A stretch of 64,000 nt of DNA from positions 1 through 64,000 of the forward strand of contig NZ_BMEQ01000017.1 in NCBI RefSeq assembly GCF_014636775.1, given 5' to 3'. Source of the stretch: Kocuria dechangensis. Its GTDB lineage: Bacteria; Actinomycetota; Actinomycetes; Actinomycetales; Micrococcaceae. The notes beneath the pieces were generated by a model that had not been told where the DNA came from, did not search any database, and saw only the letters and a program-made list of their open reading frames with translations. Below are positions 1 through 7,875 of the stretch, one piece after another. Positions within the stretch are counted from its first letter, which is position 1; every line of letters begins with the position of its first letter. Made by a program: the position numbers and the translations under genes.

Positions 1-64
1 TAAGACCCACAGCGCCGATGGTACTGCACCCGACAGGGTGTGGGAGAGTAGGACACCGCCGGAC
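1..64 (+). rRNA. rrf: 5S ribosomal RNA, 3' end (partial)
   Basis: The first ~64 bases match the conserved 3' half of bacterial 5S rRNA: the GCCGATGGTACTGC stretch, then a GGGTGTGGGAGAGTAGGACACCGCC stretch that forms the terminal helix region. The 5' half, and presumably the 16S-23S genes, lie off the window. It is followed directly by a strong hairpin, which fits the end of an rrn operon. The exact 3' end is approximate. Confidence 0.93.
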
Positions 65-80
65 CACCTTTCACGGGTCG

Positions 81-106
81 AGCCCCCGCACACGAGTGCG
101 GGGGCT
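81..106 (+). terminator. Rho-independent-type terminator of the rRNA operon
   Basis: Arms 81-90 and 97-106 are a perfect 10-bp GC-rich inverted repeat (agcccccgca / tgcgggggct) around a 6-nt loop. The 3' side is C-rich with only a short 'attt', as is common in high-GC actinobacteria. Its position just after 5S supports termination of the rRNA transcript. Confidence 0.85.
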
Positions 107-223
107 CCCCGCATTTAACAGCCCCTCCCGCATTTAACCGACGCAATAACCCCGGCCGTTGTCCCGTCCCTGACCTGGGCCTATCGTCGCCGTAGGCGGT
201 CCGGAGCCAGTCTGGGAGGAACG

Positions 224-838
224 ATGCGGCGGAACAGATGGACAGCGGCGCTCACGGGAGCCGGGGCCGTGCTGCTGGCCGGATGCGGCAGTCCGGACGG
301 GGAAGCCGGTCCTGCGATCGGCGAGACAAGCGCGGCCGGCGAGGCCGCCAGCGCCTCCCGCGCGGTGCTCCGGAACGCGGAGGGGGCAGAGGTCGGCACT
401 GTCCTGTTCTCCGAGGTCTCGGCGGGCACGGAGGTCGTGGCCGAGATGCAGGGGCTCGAGCCCGGGTTCTACGGCTTCCACGTCCACGGCACCGGCCTGT
501 GCGAGCCGGACAGTGCGGCCCCGGACGACCCCGCGAGCACCGGTGACTTCCTCTCCGCGGGAGGACACCTGGGAGCCGATGCCGGCGAGCACCCGGAGCA
601 CGCGGGAGACCTTCCGAGTCTCTATGTCACCGAGAACGGCGAGGGCCTGCTCATGGTCGTCACCGACCGCTTCGGCGTCGACGAACTGACGGCCGGCAGC
701 GGCAGCGCCGTGCTGATCCACTCTGGGCCCGACAACTTCGCGAACGTGCCGGAGCGGTACGCGCAGGGCGGCCCCGACGAGGCCACACGTCGCACGGGCG
801 ACGCCGGCTCCCGGCTGGCCTGCGGCGTGGTCGAGTGA
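224..838 (+). CDS. sodC: Superoxide dismutase [Cu-Zn], secreted lipoprotein
   Basis: 204 aa. It would convert superoxide to hydrogen peroxide and oxygen outside the membrane. The N-terminus is a lipoprotein signal with lipobox LAGC, so the mature protein starts at about Cys21 and is anchored to the outer face of the membrane. Copper-ligand region GFHVHGTG is at about residues 83-90. The zinc loop GGHLGADAGEHPEHAGDLPS, with several His and an Asp, is at about 108-127, and LIHSGPDN near 164 supplies the last His. The loop is shorter than in eukaryotic enzymes, as in other actinobacterial SodC proteins. A GGGAGGA ribosome site lies 3 nt before the ATG. It stands alone after the rRNA operon terminator. 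The family call is firm; metal content is not shown. Confidence 0.92.
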   Translation: MRRNRWTAALTGAGAVLLAGCGSPDGEAGPAIGETSAAGEAASASRAVLRNAEGAEVGTVLFSEVSAGTEVVAEMQGLEPGFYGFHVHGTGLCEPDSAAPDDPASTGDFLSAGGHLGADAGEHPEHAGDLPSLYVTENGEGLLMVVTDRFGVDELTAGSGSAVLIHSGPDNFANVPERYAQGGPDEATRRTGDAGSRLACGVVE

Positions 839-951
839 GCTGACAGCCCCTTCACCCGGGGCGGCGGGGGAGGAGGGCGGCTCCGCCGGACTGCCGAGTT
901 GGCTACCCTGGAGGCGTTCCTGCCGTATGCCCGCGAGAGGGGTCCCCCACC

Positions 952-1764
952 ATGCCCGACACCAGCCCTGCCACCGCCGAGATCAACGGCACCACGCTCG
1001 CCTACGCCGACCGCGGCGAGGGCCCCGTGCTGCTCCTGCTGCACGGTCACGCCTATGACCGGAGCATGTGGGACCGGCAGGTCGAGGTCTTCGCCGGCCA
1101 GGGCTGGCGCGTGGTCGCCCCCGACCTCCGCGGCTTCGGGGAGTCCGGGATCACCGAGGGCATCGTCTACACCGAGGAGTTCGCGGACGACGTCGCCGCG
1201 CTGCTCGACCACCTCGGGGTGGAGCAGGCCGTGGTGGTCGGCTTCTCGATGGCGGGGCAGATCGCCATGGAGCTCGTGCACCGGCACCCGCGGCGGGTGC
1301 GGGCGCTCGTCATCAACGACACCGTGCCCGAGGCCGAGGACGCCGCGGGCCGTCGCCGCCGGCACGTCACGGCCGACGCGATCCTCACCGGGGGCATGGA
1401 CCAGTACGGCCGCAACGTCCTGGCCAAGATGATCGCCGAGTACAACGTCGAGGCGCAGCCCGAGGTGGCCGCCCGTGTGCTGGCGATGCTGCAGGGCGCG
1501 CCGGCGAAGGGCGCGGCCGCTGCCATGCGCGGGCGCGCCGAGCGCCGCGACTTCACCCGGCTCCTCGCCGGACTCACCATCCCCGTGCTCGTGGTGGTGG
1601 GCGGCGACGACGCCTTCGACGGCGGCGCCGGGCGGCGGATGGCGGAGCTCGTGCCGGGCGCGGAGCTCGTCGTCGTCGAGGGTGCCGGCCACACGCCCAA
1701 CATGGAGCAGCCCGACGCGTTCGACGACGCCCTGGGCGCCTTCCTCCGCGGTCTTGTAGCCTGA
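952..1764 (+). CDS. Alpha/beta-fold hydrolase
   Basis: 270 aa, cytoplasmic, no signal peptide. The oxyanion-hole motif LLHGHAYD comes early, and the nucleophile elbow VVGFSMAG places Ser99 as nucleophile. The acid is D219 or D220 in VVGGDDAF, and EGAGHTPN supplies His247, completing a Ser-Asp-His triad. Size and layout fit the 3-oxoadipate enol-lactonase / BioH-like hydrolase group, but nothing fixes the substrate and no aromatic-catabolism genes are nearby. A GAGAGGGG ribosome site precedes the ATG. The hydrolase fold is certain; the specific reaction is unknown. Confidence 0.88.
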   Translation: MPDTSPATAEINGTTLAYADRGEGPVLLLLHGHAYDRSMWDRQVEVFAGQGWRVVAPDLRGFGESGITEGIVYTEEFADDVAALLDHLGVEQAVVVGFSMAGQIAMELVHRHPRRVRALVINDTVPEAEDAAGRRRRHVTADAILTGGMDQYGRNVLAKMIAEYNVEAQPEVAARVLAMLQGAPAKGAAAAMRGRAERRDFTRLLAGLTIPVLVVVGGDDAFDGGAGRRMAELVPGAELVVVEGAGHTPNMEQPDAFDDALGAFLRGLVA

Positions 1765-1876
1765 GCGGCACCTCCCGCACTCCAATCGCACCCCGTCCCC
1801 GTGCGGCCTCCCGGCCCGCAGGGGCGGGGTGTTCTGTTTCTCCCGGAGCGAACCACGTCCCTTTCGCAGACTGGTC

Positions 1877-1908
1877 AGTATGCTTGTGGATTGTTGATAA
1901 GTATGCTT
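1877..1908. promoter_or_regulatory. Direct repeats upstream of the SDR gene (possible activator or alternative-sigma region)
   Basis: The 9-mer agtatgctt occurs at 1877-1885 and again at 1900-1908, exactly 23 bp (about two helical turns) apart, in an AT-richer patch ending 31 bp before the SDR start codon. The second copy overlaps ttgataagt (1894-1902), which reappears in opposite orientation just upstream of the stress operon (2992-3000). The role is inferred from position only. Confidence 0.4.
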
Positions 1909-1939
1909 CCATGAACAGTGCACGACGAGAGGAGCCACC

Positions 1940-2878
1940 ATGACCGAGACGAACGGGACGCGTCGTGACGACGCCCACCAGGAGCGAACCGACCAGCTCA
2001 CCTTCCAGAACCCGGTGACCCGGTACCCCGTCGTCGAGCCGCCGATCCAGGACCAGCCCGAGCCCGGTCTGGATGTGGAGCTCGAGCCGAAGACCGACCG
2101 CGGGGAGTTCTCCTACCGCGGCACCGGCCGGATGGAGGGCCGCAAGGCGCTCATCACCGGCGCGGACTCGGGAATTGGGGCGGCCGTCGCCATCGCCTTC
2201 GCCAAGGAGGGCGCCGACGTCGCCCTGAACTATCTCCCCGACGAGCAGCCGGACGCGCAGGTCGTCAAGGGCATCATCGAGCGGGCCGGGCGCACTGCCG
2301 TACTGCTCCCCGGGGACCTGACCGACAAGAACTTCTGCGAACGCCTCGTCGAGGACGCCGTGAACGGGCTCGGGGGACTCGACGTGCTCGTGAACAACGC
2401 CGGCAAGCAGATCGCGGTCGAGAGCCTCGAGGAGTTGGAGGACGAGCAGCTGGTCGACACCTTCACGGTGAACATCCTCGCGATGTTCCGCATCACGAAG
2501 GCGGCGCTCCGGCACCTGCCCGCAGGGTCCTCGATCATCAACACGACGTCGATCCAGGCCTACGAGCCCTCGCCCGACCTCCTCGACTATGCGTCGACGA
2601 AGGCCGCGATCAACAACTTCACCAAGGGGCTGGGGCAGCAGCTCGCCCCCAAGGGCATCCGTGTCAATGCCGTGGCGCCCGGACCGTTCTGGACGCCGCT
2701 GCAGGTCACCTCGGGCCAGCCCAAGGAGGCGCTGCCGGAGTTCGGCCAGTCCACCCCGCTGGGCCGCGCCGGCCAGCCCACGGAACTCGCCCCTGCCTAC
2801 GTGTTCCTGGCCTCCCCCGAGTCCAGTTACGTGATCGGCGAGACCCTCAACGTCAACGGCGGCAGCCCGTCGCCGTGA
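1940..2878 (+). CDS. SDR-family oxidoreductase (YghA-like, probable NADP-dependent aldehyde/alcohol dehydrogenase)
   Basis: 312 aa. Classical short-chain dehydrogenase with an extra ~60-residue N-terminal extension ahead of the Rossmann fold, as in YghA and general-stress SDRs of Gram-positive bacteria. Visible motifs are the cofactor loop TGADSGIG (about 73-80), NNAG after the fourth strand, the Ser of the TTSIQAYE stretch, and the active-site YASTK (Tyr217, Lys221). The ATG is preceded by GAGAGGAG. The next genes are an independent stress operon 140 bp downstream. The upstream direct repeats suggest regulated expression. The fold is certain; the substrate is inferred from family only. Confidence 0.9.
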   Translation: MTETNGTRRDDAHQERTDQLTFQNPVTRYPVVEPPIQDQPEPGLDVELEPKTDRGEFSYRGTGRMEGRKALITGADSGIGAAVAIAFAKEGADVALNYLPDEQPDAQVVKGIIERAGRTAVLLPGDLTDKNFCERLVEDAVNGLGGLDVLVNNAGKQIAVESLEELEDEQLVDTFTVNILAMFRITKAALRHLPAGSSIINTTSIQAYEPSPDLLDYASTKAAINNFTKGLGQQLAPKGIRVNAVAPGPFWTPLQVTSGQPKEALPEFGQSTPLGRAGQPTELAPAYVFLASPESSYVIGETLNVNGGSPSP

Positions 2879-2938
2879 CCCTGTGACTTCCTCCGAACCG
2901 CGGCCGGGCGCGTCCCACGGCGGAACCGGTGGAAGTGC

Positions 2939-2967
2939 TTGGCGAGCCGGTCCCCCCGACCTAGGCT
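2939..2967 (+). promoter_or_regulatory. Candidate sigma-70-type promoter of the stress operon
   Basis: TTGGCG (2939-2944) and TAGGCT (2962-2967) are separated by 17 bp, giving a predicted transcript start near 2975 and a ~46-nt leader before the ATG at 3021. An ACTTATCAA motif at 2992-3000 lies in the leader. Confidence 0.5.
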
Positions 2968-3020
2968 GGAACCAGCTCGCATCCTCAGCGAACTTATCAA
3001 GTGCTGTGAAAGGCGGAATC

Positions 3021-3821
3021 ATGACCACCAACCCCTATGACGCAACCCCTTACGACACGGGGTCGAGCCACGCGGCCGACACGACCTCCACCTCCAGGAA
3101 GGACGTCGTGGCGGATGCCGCCAAGTCCGAGGCAGGCGCCCTGAAGCAGGAGGCCGCCGGCTCCGGCCAGCGTGTCAAGGAGACGGCCAAGGAGCAGGCC
3201 GTGGCCGTCAAGGAGGAGGCGACCGTCCAGGCGCAGAACCTCTTCGGCCAGCTCAAGAGCGACCTCGGCGACCAGGTCCGCCCCCAGCAGGACCGCATCG
3301 CCTCCGCCGTCCGCTCCGTGAGCGACGAGGTCAGCGCCCTGTCCCGCGGCGAGAAGCCCGAGACGGACTTCGTCACGGGCCTGCTCGGCAGCGTGTCCGG
3401 CCGTGTGGAGACGCTGGCCTCCTCCCTCGAGAACAAGGACGCCAAGGACCTGCTCGAGGACGTCCGCCGCTTCGCGGCCCGCCGTCCCGGCACCTTCCTG
3501 GCCGTGGCCGCCGGCATCGGCCTCCTCGCAGGCCGCGCGACCCGCGGGGCCAAGGACAGCGACCAGGTCGCCACCGACCGCGAGGGCGCCAAGGAGTTCT
3601 TCGGCGTCTCCGGGCAGCAGACCGGCCGATCCGCCGACGTCGGGACCGCCGGCCGCCACGCCCAGGGCTACGACCGGAACCTCACCGCCACCGAGACGTC
3701 GGGCTACACCCCGGCCGACCCCTACGCCTATCGCTCCGACGAGCAGGGCGAGGCCGGCCGCACCTACACCGACCGCGTGCCCGGCACCGTCTACCCGGAC
3801 CAGGAGGGCGACCGTCGATGA
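3021..3821 (+). CDS. Hypothetical Ala/Lys/Glu-rich stress protein, first gene of operon
   Basis: 266 aa. The ATG at 3021 is chosen because AAGGCGG lies 5 nt upstream and the candidate promoter lies before it; the frame stays open further 5' but has no good start. Residues ~30-110 are Ala/Lys/Glu/Gln-rich and probably helical (repeated KE, KEEA, KEQA pairs). About 150-185 holds one short hydrophobic stretch (FLAVAAGIGLLAGRAT) preceded by RRFAARRPG. The tail is Tyr/Asp/Thr-rich and likely disordered. The pattern resembles LEA-like/YtxH-like envelope stress proteins. Its stop overlaps the next start by 4 bases, so the three genes to 4932 are translationally coupled. No enzymatic motif is seen. 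Confidence 0.72.
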   Translation: MTTNPYDATPYDTGSSHAADTTSTSRKDVVADAAKSEAGALKQEAAGSGQRVKETAKEQAVAVKEEATVQAQNLFGQLKSDLGDQVRPQQDRIASAVRSVSDEVSALSRGEKPETDFVTGLLGSVSGRVETLASSLENKDAKDLLEDVRRFAARRPGTFLAVAAGIGLLAGRATRGAKDSDQVATDREGAKEFFGVSGQQTGRSADVGTAGRHAQGYDRNLTATETSGYTPADPYAYRSDEQGEAGRTYTDRVPGTVYPDQEGDRR

Positions 3822-4291
3822 GCCACCCCATTCCTCCCTCGAACGCCGAGCAGCGGGCGGAGCACGAGTCGCTCGGTGAGATGTTCAGGTCGCTGAGCAC
3901 CAACCTCTCCGCCCTCATCCAGCAGGAGATCACCCTCGCGAAGGCCGAGGTCGCCCAGAGCGCCCGGAAGGCCTCGCAGTCCGCCAAGGACGCGGGGAAG
4001 GGGGCGGGCATGCTCGCCGGTGCCGGCGTGGCCGGGCACTTCGTGCTCCTCTTCCTCTCCCTCGCCCTCATGTGGGGGCTGGGCAACCTCTTGGAGAGCT
4101 ACGTGTGGTCCTCCATCATCGTGGCCGTCATCTGGGCCATCATCGCGGCGATCCTGGCCGCGGTGGGCAAGAAGAACCTCAACGAGGGCAAGCGCGAGCT
4201 GAGCGAAGCCACGCAGGACCCCGTGCACCACACCCGTGAGACCCTCACCGAGATCCCGGACACCGTGAACCCCTCGAAGGAGACCCCATGA
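3818..4291 (+). CDS. Phage holin family protein (putative Actinobacterial Holin-X)
   Basis: 157 aa. An amphipathic N-terminal helix (SLGEMFRSLSTNLSALIQQE) precedes ITLAKAEVAQSARK, the hallmark of the DUF1469/Holin-X family. Two adjacent membrane helices follow at about 68-90 and 95-117, then a Lys/Glu-rich cytosolic tail. Despite the family name it is a chromosomal envelope protein found beside DUF3618 genes in actinobacteria, not evidence of a prophage. It overlaps the upstream gene (ATGA) and is overlapped by the downstream gene (ATGA), so the three are made together. Its molecular role is unknown; a stress-linked membrane role is inferred from context. Confidence 0.85.
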   Translation: MSHPIPPSNAEQRAEHESLGEMFRSLSTNLSALIQQEITLAKAEVAQSARKASQSAKDAGKGAGMLAGAGVAGHFVLLFLSLALMWGLGNLLESYVWSSIIVAVIWAIIAAILAAVGKKNLNEGKRELSEATQDPVHHTRETLTEIPDTVNPSKETP

Positions 4292-4932
4292 GCCAGCAGA
4301 ACCCCGAACAGATCCGCGCCGAGATCGAGGCGACCCGCGCCCGCCTCGGGGCCGACGTCGACGCCGTCGCCGAGAAGGTGACCCCGGAGCGCGTCGTCGA
4401 GCGGCAAAAGGGCAAGGTCCGTGACAAGGTCCAGGGCGTGCGTGAGCGTGTCATGGGCTCCACCCACGACTCCCACGACGAGTTCACCGTGGGCGGCTAC
4501 ACCACCGGTGACCTGAAGGATGAGGCGTCCTACCGGGCGGAGCAGGCCCGCGGCGCCGTGCAGCACGCACCCGCCGCCGCTCGGGCGAAGACCCGCGGCA
4601 ACCCCATGGCGGCCGGCCTGATCGCCCTCGGCGCCGGGTGGCTCGTGGGCTCGCTGCTGCCCTCGACCCAGAAGGAGCAGCAGCTCGTCGCGGACGCCGC
4701 GGAGCGGGTCCAGCCCCACGCCCAGCACGCGGTCGAGTCCGCCAAGGGCATGGCGCAGGAGGTCGCGCAGGACCTCAAGGAGCCTGCTCAGGAGGCCGCG
4801 CAGTCCCTCAAGGAGACCGCGCAGTCCGGTGCCCAGGAGGTCAAGTCGCAGGGCCAGGACGAGGCCCAGCAGCTCAAGGGCTCCGCCCAGGAGTCCGCGC
4901 AGACCGTCAAGGACCAGACGAAGAACGCCTGA
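4288..4932 (+). CDS. DUF3618 domain-containing membrane-associated protein
   Basis: 214 aa. The N-terminus (NPEQIRAEIEATRARLGADVDAVAEKV) is the DUF3618 signature. A single hydrophobic segment at about 108-125 (MAAGLIALGAGWLVGSLL) is followed by a ~90-residue Gln/Ala/Lys repeat region with recurring AQ, LKE and VKD units, probably a long helix. GAAGGAGA lies 5 nt before the ATG. It is the last gene of the three-gene operon and is followed by a strong terminator hairpin. The combination with Holin-X suggests a membrane-bound complex responding to envelope stress; this is inference. Confidence 0.85.
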   Translation: MSQQNPEQIRAEIEATRARLGADVDAVAEKVTPERVVERQKGKVRDKVQGVRERVMGSTHDSHDEFTVGGYTTGDLKDEASYRAEQARGAVQHAPAAARAKTRGNPMAAGLIALGAGWLVGSLLPSTQKEQQLVADAAERVQPHAQHAVESAKGMAQEVAQDLKEPAQEAAQSLKETAQSGAQEVKSQGQDEAQQLKGSAQESAQTVKDQTKNA

Positions 4933-4989
4933 CGCCCGCCCGGTCGCGGCGCGGCCGGGCACAGGCACCGTGCCACCACGGCTGCCACC

Positions 4990-5033
4990 ACGACGGAGGC
5001 CCCGGATCGTCACCGATCCGGGGCCTCCGTCGT
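4990..5033. terminator. Bidirectional terminator between convergent genes
   Basis: A perfect 20-bp inverted repeat (4990-5009 / 5014-5033) with a 4-nt tcac loop sits between the stop at 4932 (plus) and the stop at 5043 (minus). It would form a very stable hairpin in either transcript. Confidence 0.85.
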
Positions 5034-5042
5034 GCTCTGGGA

Positions 5043-5894
5043 CTAGCGGCCCAGCTGGCCCGGGCTGATGGCGCTCATGAGCGCGGGGTAGTAGCCGGAG
5101 AGATAGCCCTCCTCGGTCGGGTGCAGGTTCTCCCAGTCGCGGGGGTCGGCCGGGTTGAGGTAGAGCCACGGATCCGCGGAGTCCGCGCCGTGACCGGCGA
5201 ACCGGGACGAGACGTCGACGAACTCGGCGCCGTTGGCCTCCGCGGCCTCCGCGAGCGCGGCGTTGAGGGCGTCCGTCCAGAGGTTGAGCTGGGCGACGCG
5301 GTCGGCGGAGAGCAGCGCCGTGTCCTGGCCGCCGTCGAAGAGGCGCGGGTAGCCCAGCACCACGATCTCGCCGTCGGTGGCCGCGTCGACGGCCGCGACG
5401 GTCTCGCCGGCCGAGGCCGCGGCGGCCTCGATGCGGGCGGGCGCCTGGGCGAGGAGCGCGTCGCAGGCGCCCGGCATCGTGGTCTCGCCCGGGATGCTGC
5501 AGGCCCCGACGTAGTCGCCCCAGCCGATGTCGTTGCCGCCCAGCGTCATCGTGACGAGCTCGGCCTGGCCCAGGGCGGCCGTCACCGCCGGAGCGGCGGC
5601 GATCGCCTGGACGTCGTCGGTGGTCGCGCCCGCGCAGGCCGCGTTGAGGAGCAGGTTCATCCGCTGCCTCCCGTCGATCTTGGCCACGTGGTCCTCCCCG
5701 CCTCCCTGGTAGCAGTCCGGGAGGCCGGACACCGGCGCGACTCCACCGGTGCCGAAGGCGGCCGAGTAGGAGTCGCCGAGGTTGACGACGTCGACCGTGC
5801 GGGGGGCGGCCGCGGCGGGAGAGGCGATCGCGGCGGCCAGGGCGGCGGAGGCTGCGAGGGCCGCGGCGGCGCGGCGGGCGGAGGACGAGAGCAT
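5043..5894 (-). CDS. Secreted SGNH/GDSL-type esterase or lipase
   Basis: 283 aa. The start at 5894 is preferred: AAAGG lies upstream and the product then begins with an Ala-rich Sec signal peptide (RR at 8-9, cleavage near AAAA-PRTV, ~residue 31). SGNH blocks are visible: block I NLGDSYSAAFG with the nucleophile Ser, TLGGNDIGW as block III, and a C-terminal LHPTEEGY with the catalytic His. Several Cys residues could form disulfides, as in Streptomyces secreted lipases. It is convergent with the stress operon and shares the hairpin at 4990-5033. The fold is confident; an extracellular lipid or ester substrate is inferred. Confidence 0.87.
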   Translation of the reverse strand: MLSSSARRAAAALAASAALAAAIASPAAAAPRTVDVVNLGDSYSAAFGTGGVAPVSGLPDCYQGGGEDHVAKIDGRQRMNLLLNAACAGATTDDVQAIAAAPAVTAALGQAELVTMTLGGNDIGWGDYVGACSIPGETTMPGACDALLAQAPARIEAAAASAGETVAAVDAATDGEIVVLGYPRLFDGGQDTALLSADRVAQLNLWTDALNAALAEAAEANGAEFVDVSSRFAGHGADSADPWLYLNPADPRDWENLHPTEEGYLSGYYPALMSAISPGQLGR

Positions 5895-5979
5895 GGTGGA
5901 CCTTTCGGAAAGGGCGGAGCGGTCCCGCGGGGGGCGGGAGTCAGGACGGGGCCGGTGTCGGCTCCCGCACCCTCCGAAT

Positions 5980-7011
5980 TTACAGATGCAATGCCGTGGG
6001 GGGAAGGGCGGGGGGAAGTGTTGCTTCCTCCTCACCCCGCCAGGCCTCCGCCAGGAGCTCCAGGGAGAGCAGCGCCTGGTCCTGGGAGGGCGAGGCCGGG
6101 GCGATCATCAGCTCGTCGGCCTGCGCGGTGGCCGCGAAGTCCTCCAGGTAGGCCTTGACCTGCGCGCCGGTGCCCGCGGTGGACCAGTGGAGCATGTGCA
6201 GGATCTGCTGGCCGGCGGGGCTGTCCATCACCATGTCCAGCTCCGCCTCGGACAGCTCCCGCCCGCGCCCCACCATGGCGCGCACGCGCTCGCGGCGGGC
6301 GGTGCCGAGCTGGGCTTCGGCGTCCGCGGCGTCGTCTGCGGCGACGACGTTGACGGCCGCGACGACGTACGGCTCCGCGAGCTGCTCGGAGGGCTGGAAT
6401 CGGGCGCGGTAGAGCGCCACGGCGTCCTCGAGGGCGTCGGGGGCGAAGTGGGAGGCGAAGGCGTAGGGCAGGCCGTAGGCGGCGGCGAGCTGCGCGCCGA
6501 ACAGCGAGGAGCCGAGGATCGTCAGGGGCACGTCCGTCCCGGCGCCCGGAACGGCGGTGACACCGGGGACCAGGGAGCGGCCGCCCAGGAAGCCCTGCAG
6601 CTCCCGGACGTCCTGGGGGAACTGCTCCGCCGCGGAGGGGTCGCGGCGCAGCGCGCGGAGCGTGGGCATGTCGGTGCCGGGCGCCCGGCCCAGGCCCAGG
6701 TCGATCCGGTCCGGGTGCAGCTCCGCGAGCGTGCCGAACTGCTCGGCCACCACCAGGGGGGAGTGGTTGGGCAGCATGACGCCGCCCGCGCCGAGCCGGA
6801 TGGTCGAGGTGTGCGCCGCGACGTGGGCGATGAGCACCGCGGGGGCCGAGGACGCGATCGTGGGCATGTTGTGGTGCTCCGAGTACCAGACCCGGAGGTA
6901 GCCCAGGCGCTCGGCGTGCTGCGCCAGCCGGACGGAGTCGGCGAAGCTCTCGCCCACGGACGCGCCCGGGCGGACGGTGGCGAAATCGATGACGGACAGC
7001 GGCAGGGGCAC
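5980..7011 (-). CDS. LLM-class flavin-dependent oxidoreductase (luciferase-like)
   Basis: 343 aa. A single-domain TIM-barrel of the bacterial luciferase-like group. Family features include [35 protein letters not shown] and [13 protein letters not shown]. It belongs to the subgroup of FMN-binding enzymes annotated as MsnO8-like oxidoreductases, which take reduced flavin or F420. Start at 7011 with GAGGT upstream. It is divergently arranged from the AlkB-like gene across a 25-bp perfect inverted repeat, and two flavin reductase genes lie 0.9-1.6 kb away, which could supply reduced FMN. The substrate is unknown. Confidence 0.88.
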   Translation of the reverse strand: MPLPLSVIDFATVRPGASVGESFADSVRLAQHAERLGYLRVWYSEHHNMPTIASSAPAVLIAHVAAHTSTIRLGAGGVMLPNHSPLVVAEQFGTLAELHPDRIDLGLGRAPGTDMPTLRALRRDPSAAEQFPQDVRELQGFLGGRSLVPGVTAVPGAGTDVPLTILGSSLFGAQLAAAYGLPYAFASHFAPDALEDAVALYRARFQPSEQLAEPYVVAAVNVVAADDAADAEAQLGTARRERVRAMVGRGRELSEAELDMVMDSPAGQQILHMLHWSTAGTGAQVKAYLEDFAATAQADELMIAPASPSQDQALLSLELLAEAWRGEEEATLPPALPPTALHL

Positions 7012-7066
7012 GGTGGACCTCTCGGGTACCTCGGGGGATCGGGAAGGTCCCCCAGGCTACTCCGTA

Positions 7067-7124
7067 TCCCCGGCGGGGGCAGTGACCCGGGGCGCGGGGC
7101 CCGGGTCACTGCCCCCGCCGGGGA
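7067..7124. repeat. Long perfect inverted repeat in a divergent intergenic region
   Basis: Arms 7067-7090 and 7101-7124 are exact 24-nt reverse complements. One further G-C pair (7091/7100) extends the stem to 25 bp, leaving an 8-nt loop. It occupies the middle of the 147-bp gap between the start codons of the LLM oxidoreductase (7011, minus) and the AlkB-like gene (7159, plus). A terminator hairpin is not expected between two start sites. It may be an operator, a cruciform, or a transcribed leader structure. Confidence 0.8.
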
Positions 7125-7158
7125 ACCGGTGTCGGCGGGCCCGGCTACGCTCGGGCCC

Positions 7159-7854
7159 ATGAGCGAGCCTCCGATCCCCCTCGGGCTCCCCGAGCTGTTC
7201 GAGCTCCCGCGGGAGCGCGCCGAGATCGCGCCGGGAGCGGTGCACGTGCCGGGCTGGCTGTCCCTCCAGCAGCAGCGGGAGCTCCTGGAGCGCTGCCGGG
7301 AGTGGGCCCGGGGTCCCGTGCCCCTGCGGCACGCGGTGCTGCCGGGCGGGGGCCGGATGTCGGTGCGCTCGGTGACCCTCGGCTGGGACTGGGAGCCCTA
7401 CCGGTACGTCCGCACCGGGGAGGGCAAGCGCGCGCTGGACATGCCGCCGTGGCTCACCGGGATGGGCCGCCGCGCGGTGGCCGAGGCCTACGGGCCGGAC
7501 TCCCCGGACGCCCGCGCCTACCGGCCGGACACCGCGCTGGTGAACTTCTACGACGCCACCGCCCGGATGGGGATGCACCAGGACCGCGACGAGTTCTCCG
7601 CCGCCCCGATCGTCTCCCTGTCCCTGGGCGACGCCTGCGTCTTCCGCTTCGGCAACACCGAGACCCGCTCCGCCCCGTACCGGGACGTGGAGCTGCGCAG
7701 CGGGGACCTCTTCGTCTTCGGCGGACCCTCCCGCTGGGCCTTCCACGGCGTGCCCCGCATCCGGCCCGGAACGGGCGACCCGGAGCTGGGCATGAAGGGC
7801 GGGCGGCTGAACATCACCCTCCGGATGACGGGACGCACCGCTCCGGCGGACTGA
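7159..7854 (+). CDS. AlkB-like 2-oxoglutarate/Fe(II)-dependent dioxygenase (oxidative DNA/RNA demethylase family)
   Basis: 231 aa. The reading frame is open far upstream, but the ATG at 7159 fits the family N-terminus. The Fe(II) facial triad is visible: H140-x-D142 in GMHQDRDE, and H196 in WAFHGVPR. The 2-oxoglutarate arm RLNITLR holds R216 and R222. NFYD just before the HxD is the typical AlkB strand. E. coli AlkB removes methyl groups from 1-meA/3-meC by oxidation; a repair role here is inferred from these residues. A -10-like TACGCT lies only ~15 nt upstream of the ATG, so the mRNA may have almost no leader. A flavin reductase follows 21 bp downstream. Confidence 0.9.
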   Translation: MSEPPIPLGLPELFELPRERAEIAPGAVHVPGWLSLQQQRELLERCREWARGPVPLRHAVLPGGGRMSVRSVTLGWDWEPYRYVRTGEGKRALDMPPWLTGMGRRAVAEAYGPDSPDARAYRPDTALVNFYDATARMGMHQDRDEFSAAPIVSLSLGDACVFRFGNTETRSAPYRDVELRSGDLFVFGGPSRWAFHGVPRIRPGTGDPELGMKGGRLNITLRMTGRTAPAD

Positions 7855-7875
7855 GTGCCGTGCCACACTGGCGGC

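Noticed and set aside
3818-4291. A prophage remnant because of the 'holin' family name.
   Set aside because: No other phage genes are nearby; this DUF1469 family is a normal chromosomal component in actinobacteria and sits in a stress-type operon.
5782-7158. An N-terminal extension of ~460 residues to the AlkB-like protein.
   Set aside because: It is antisense to the SGNH and LLM genes and has no recognisable domain; the ATG at 7159 matches the family start.
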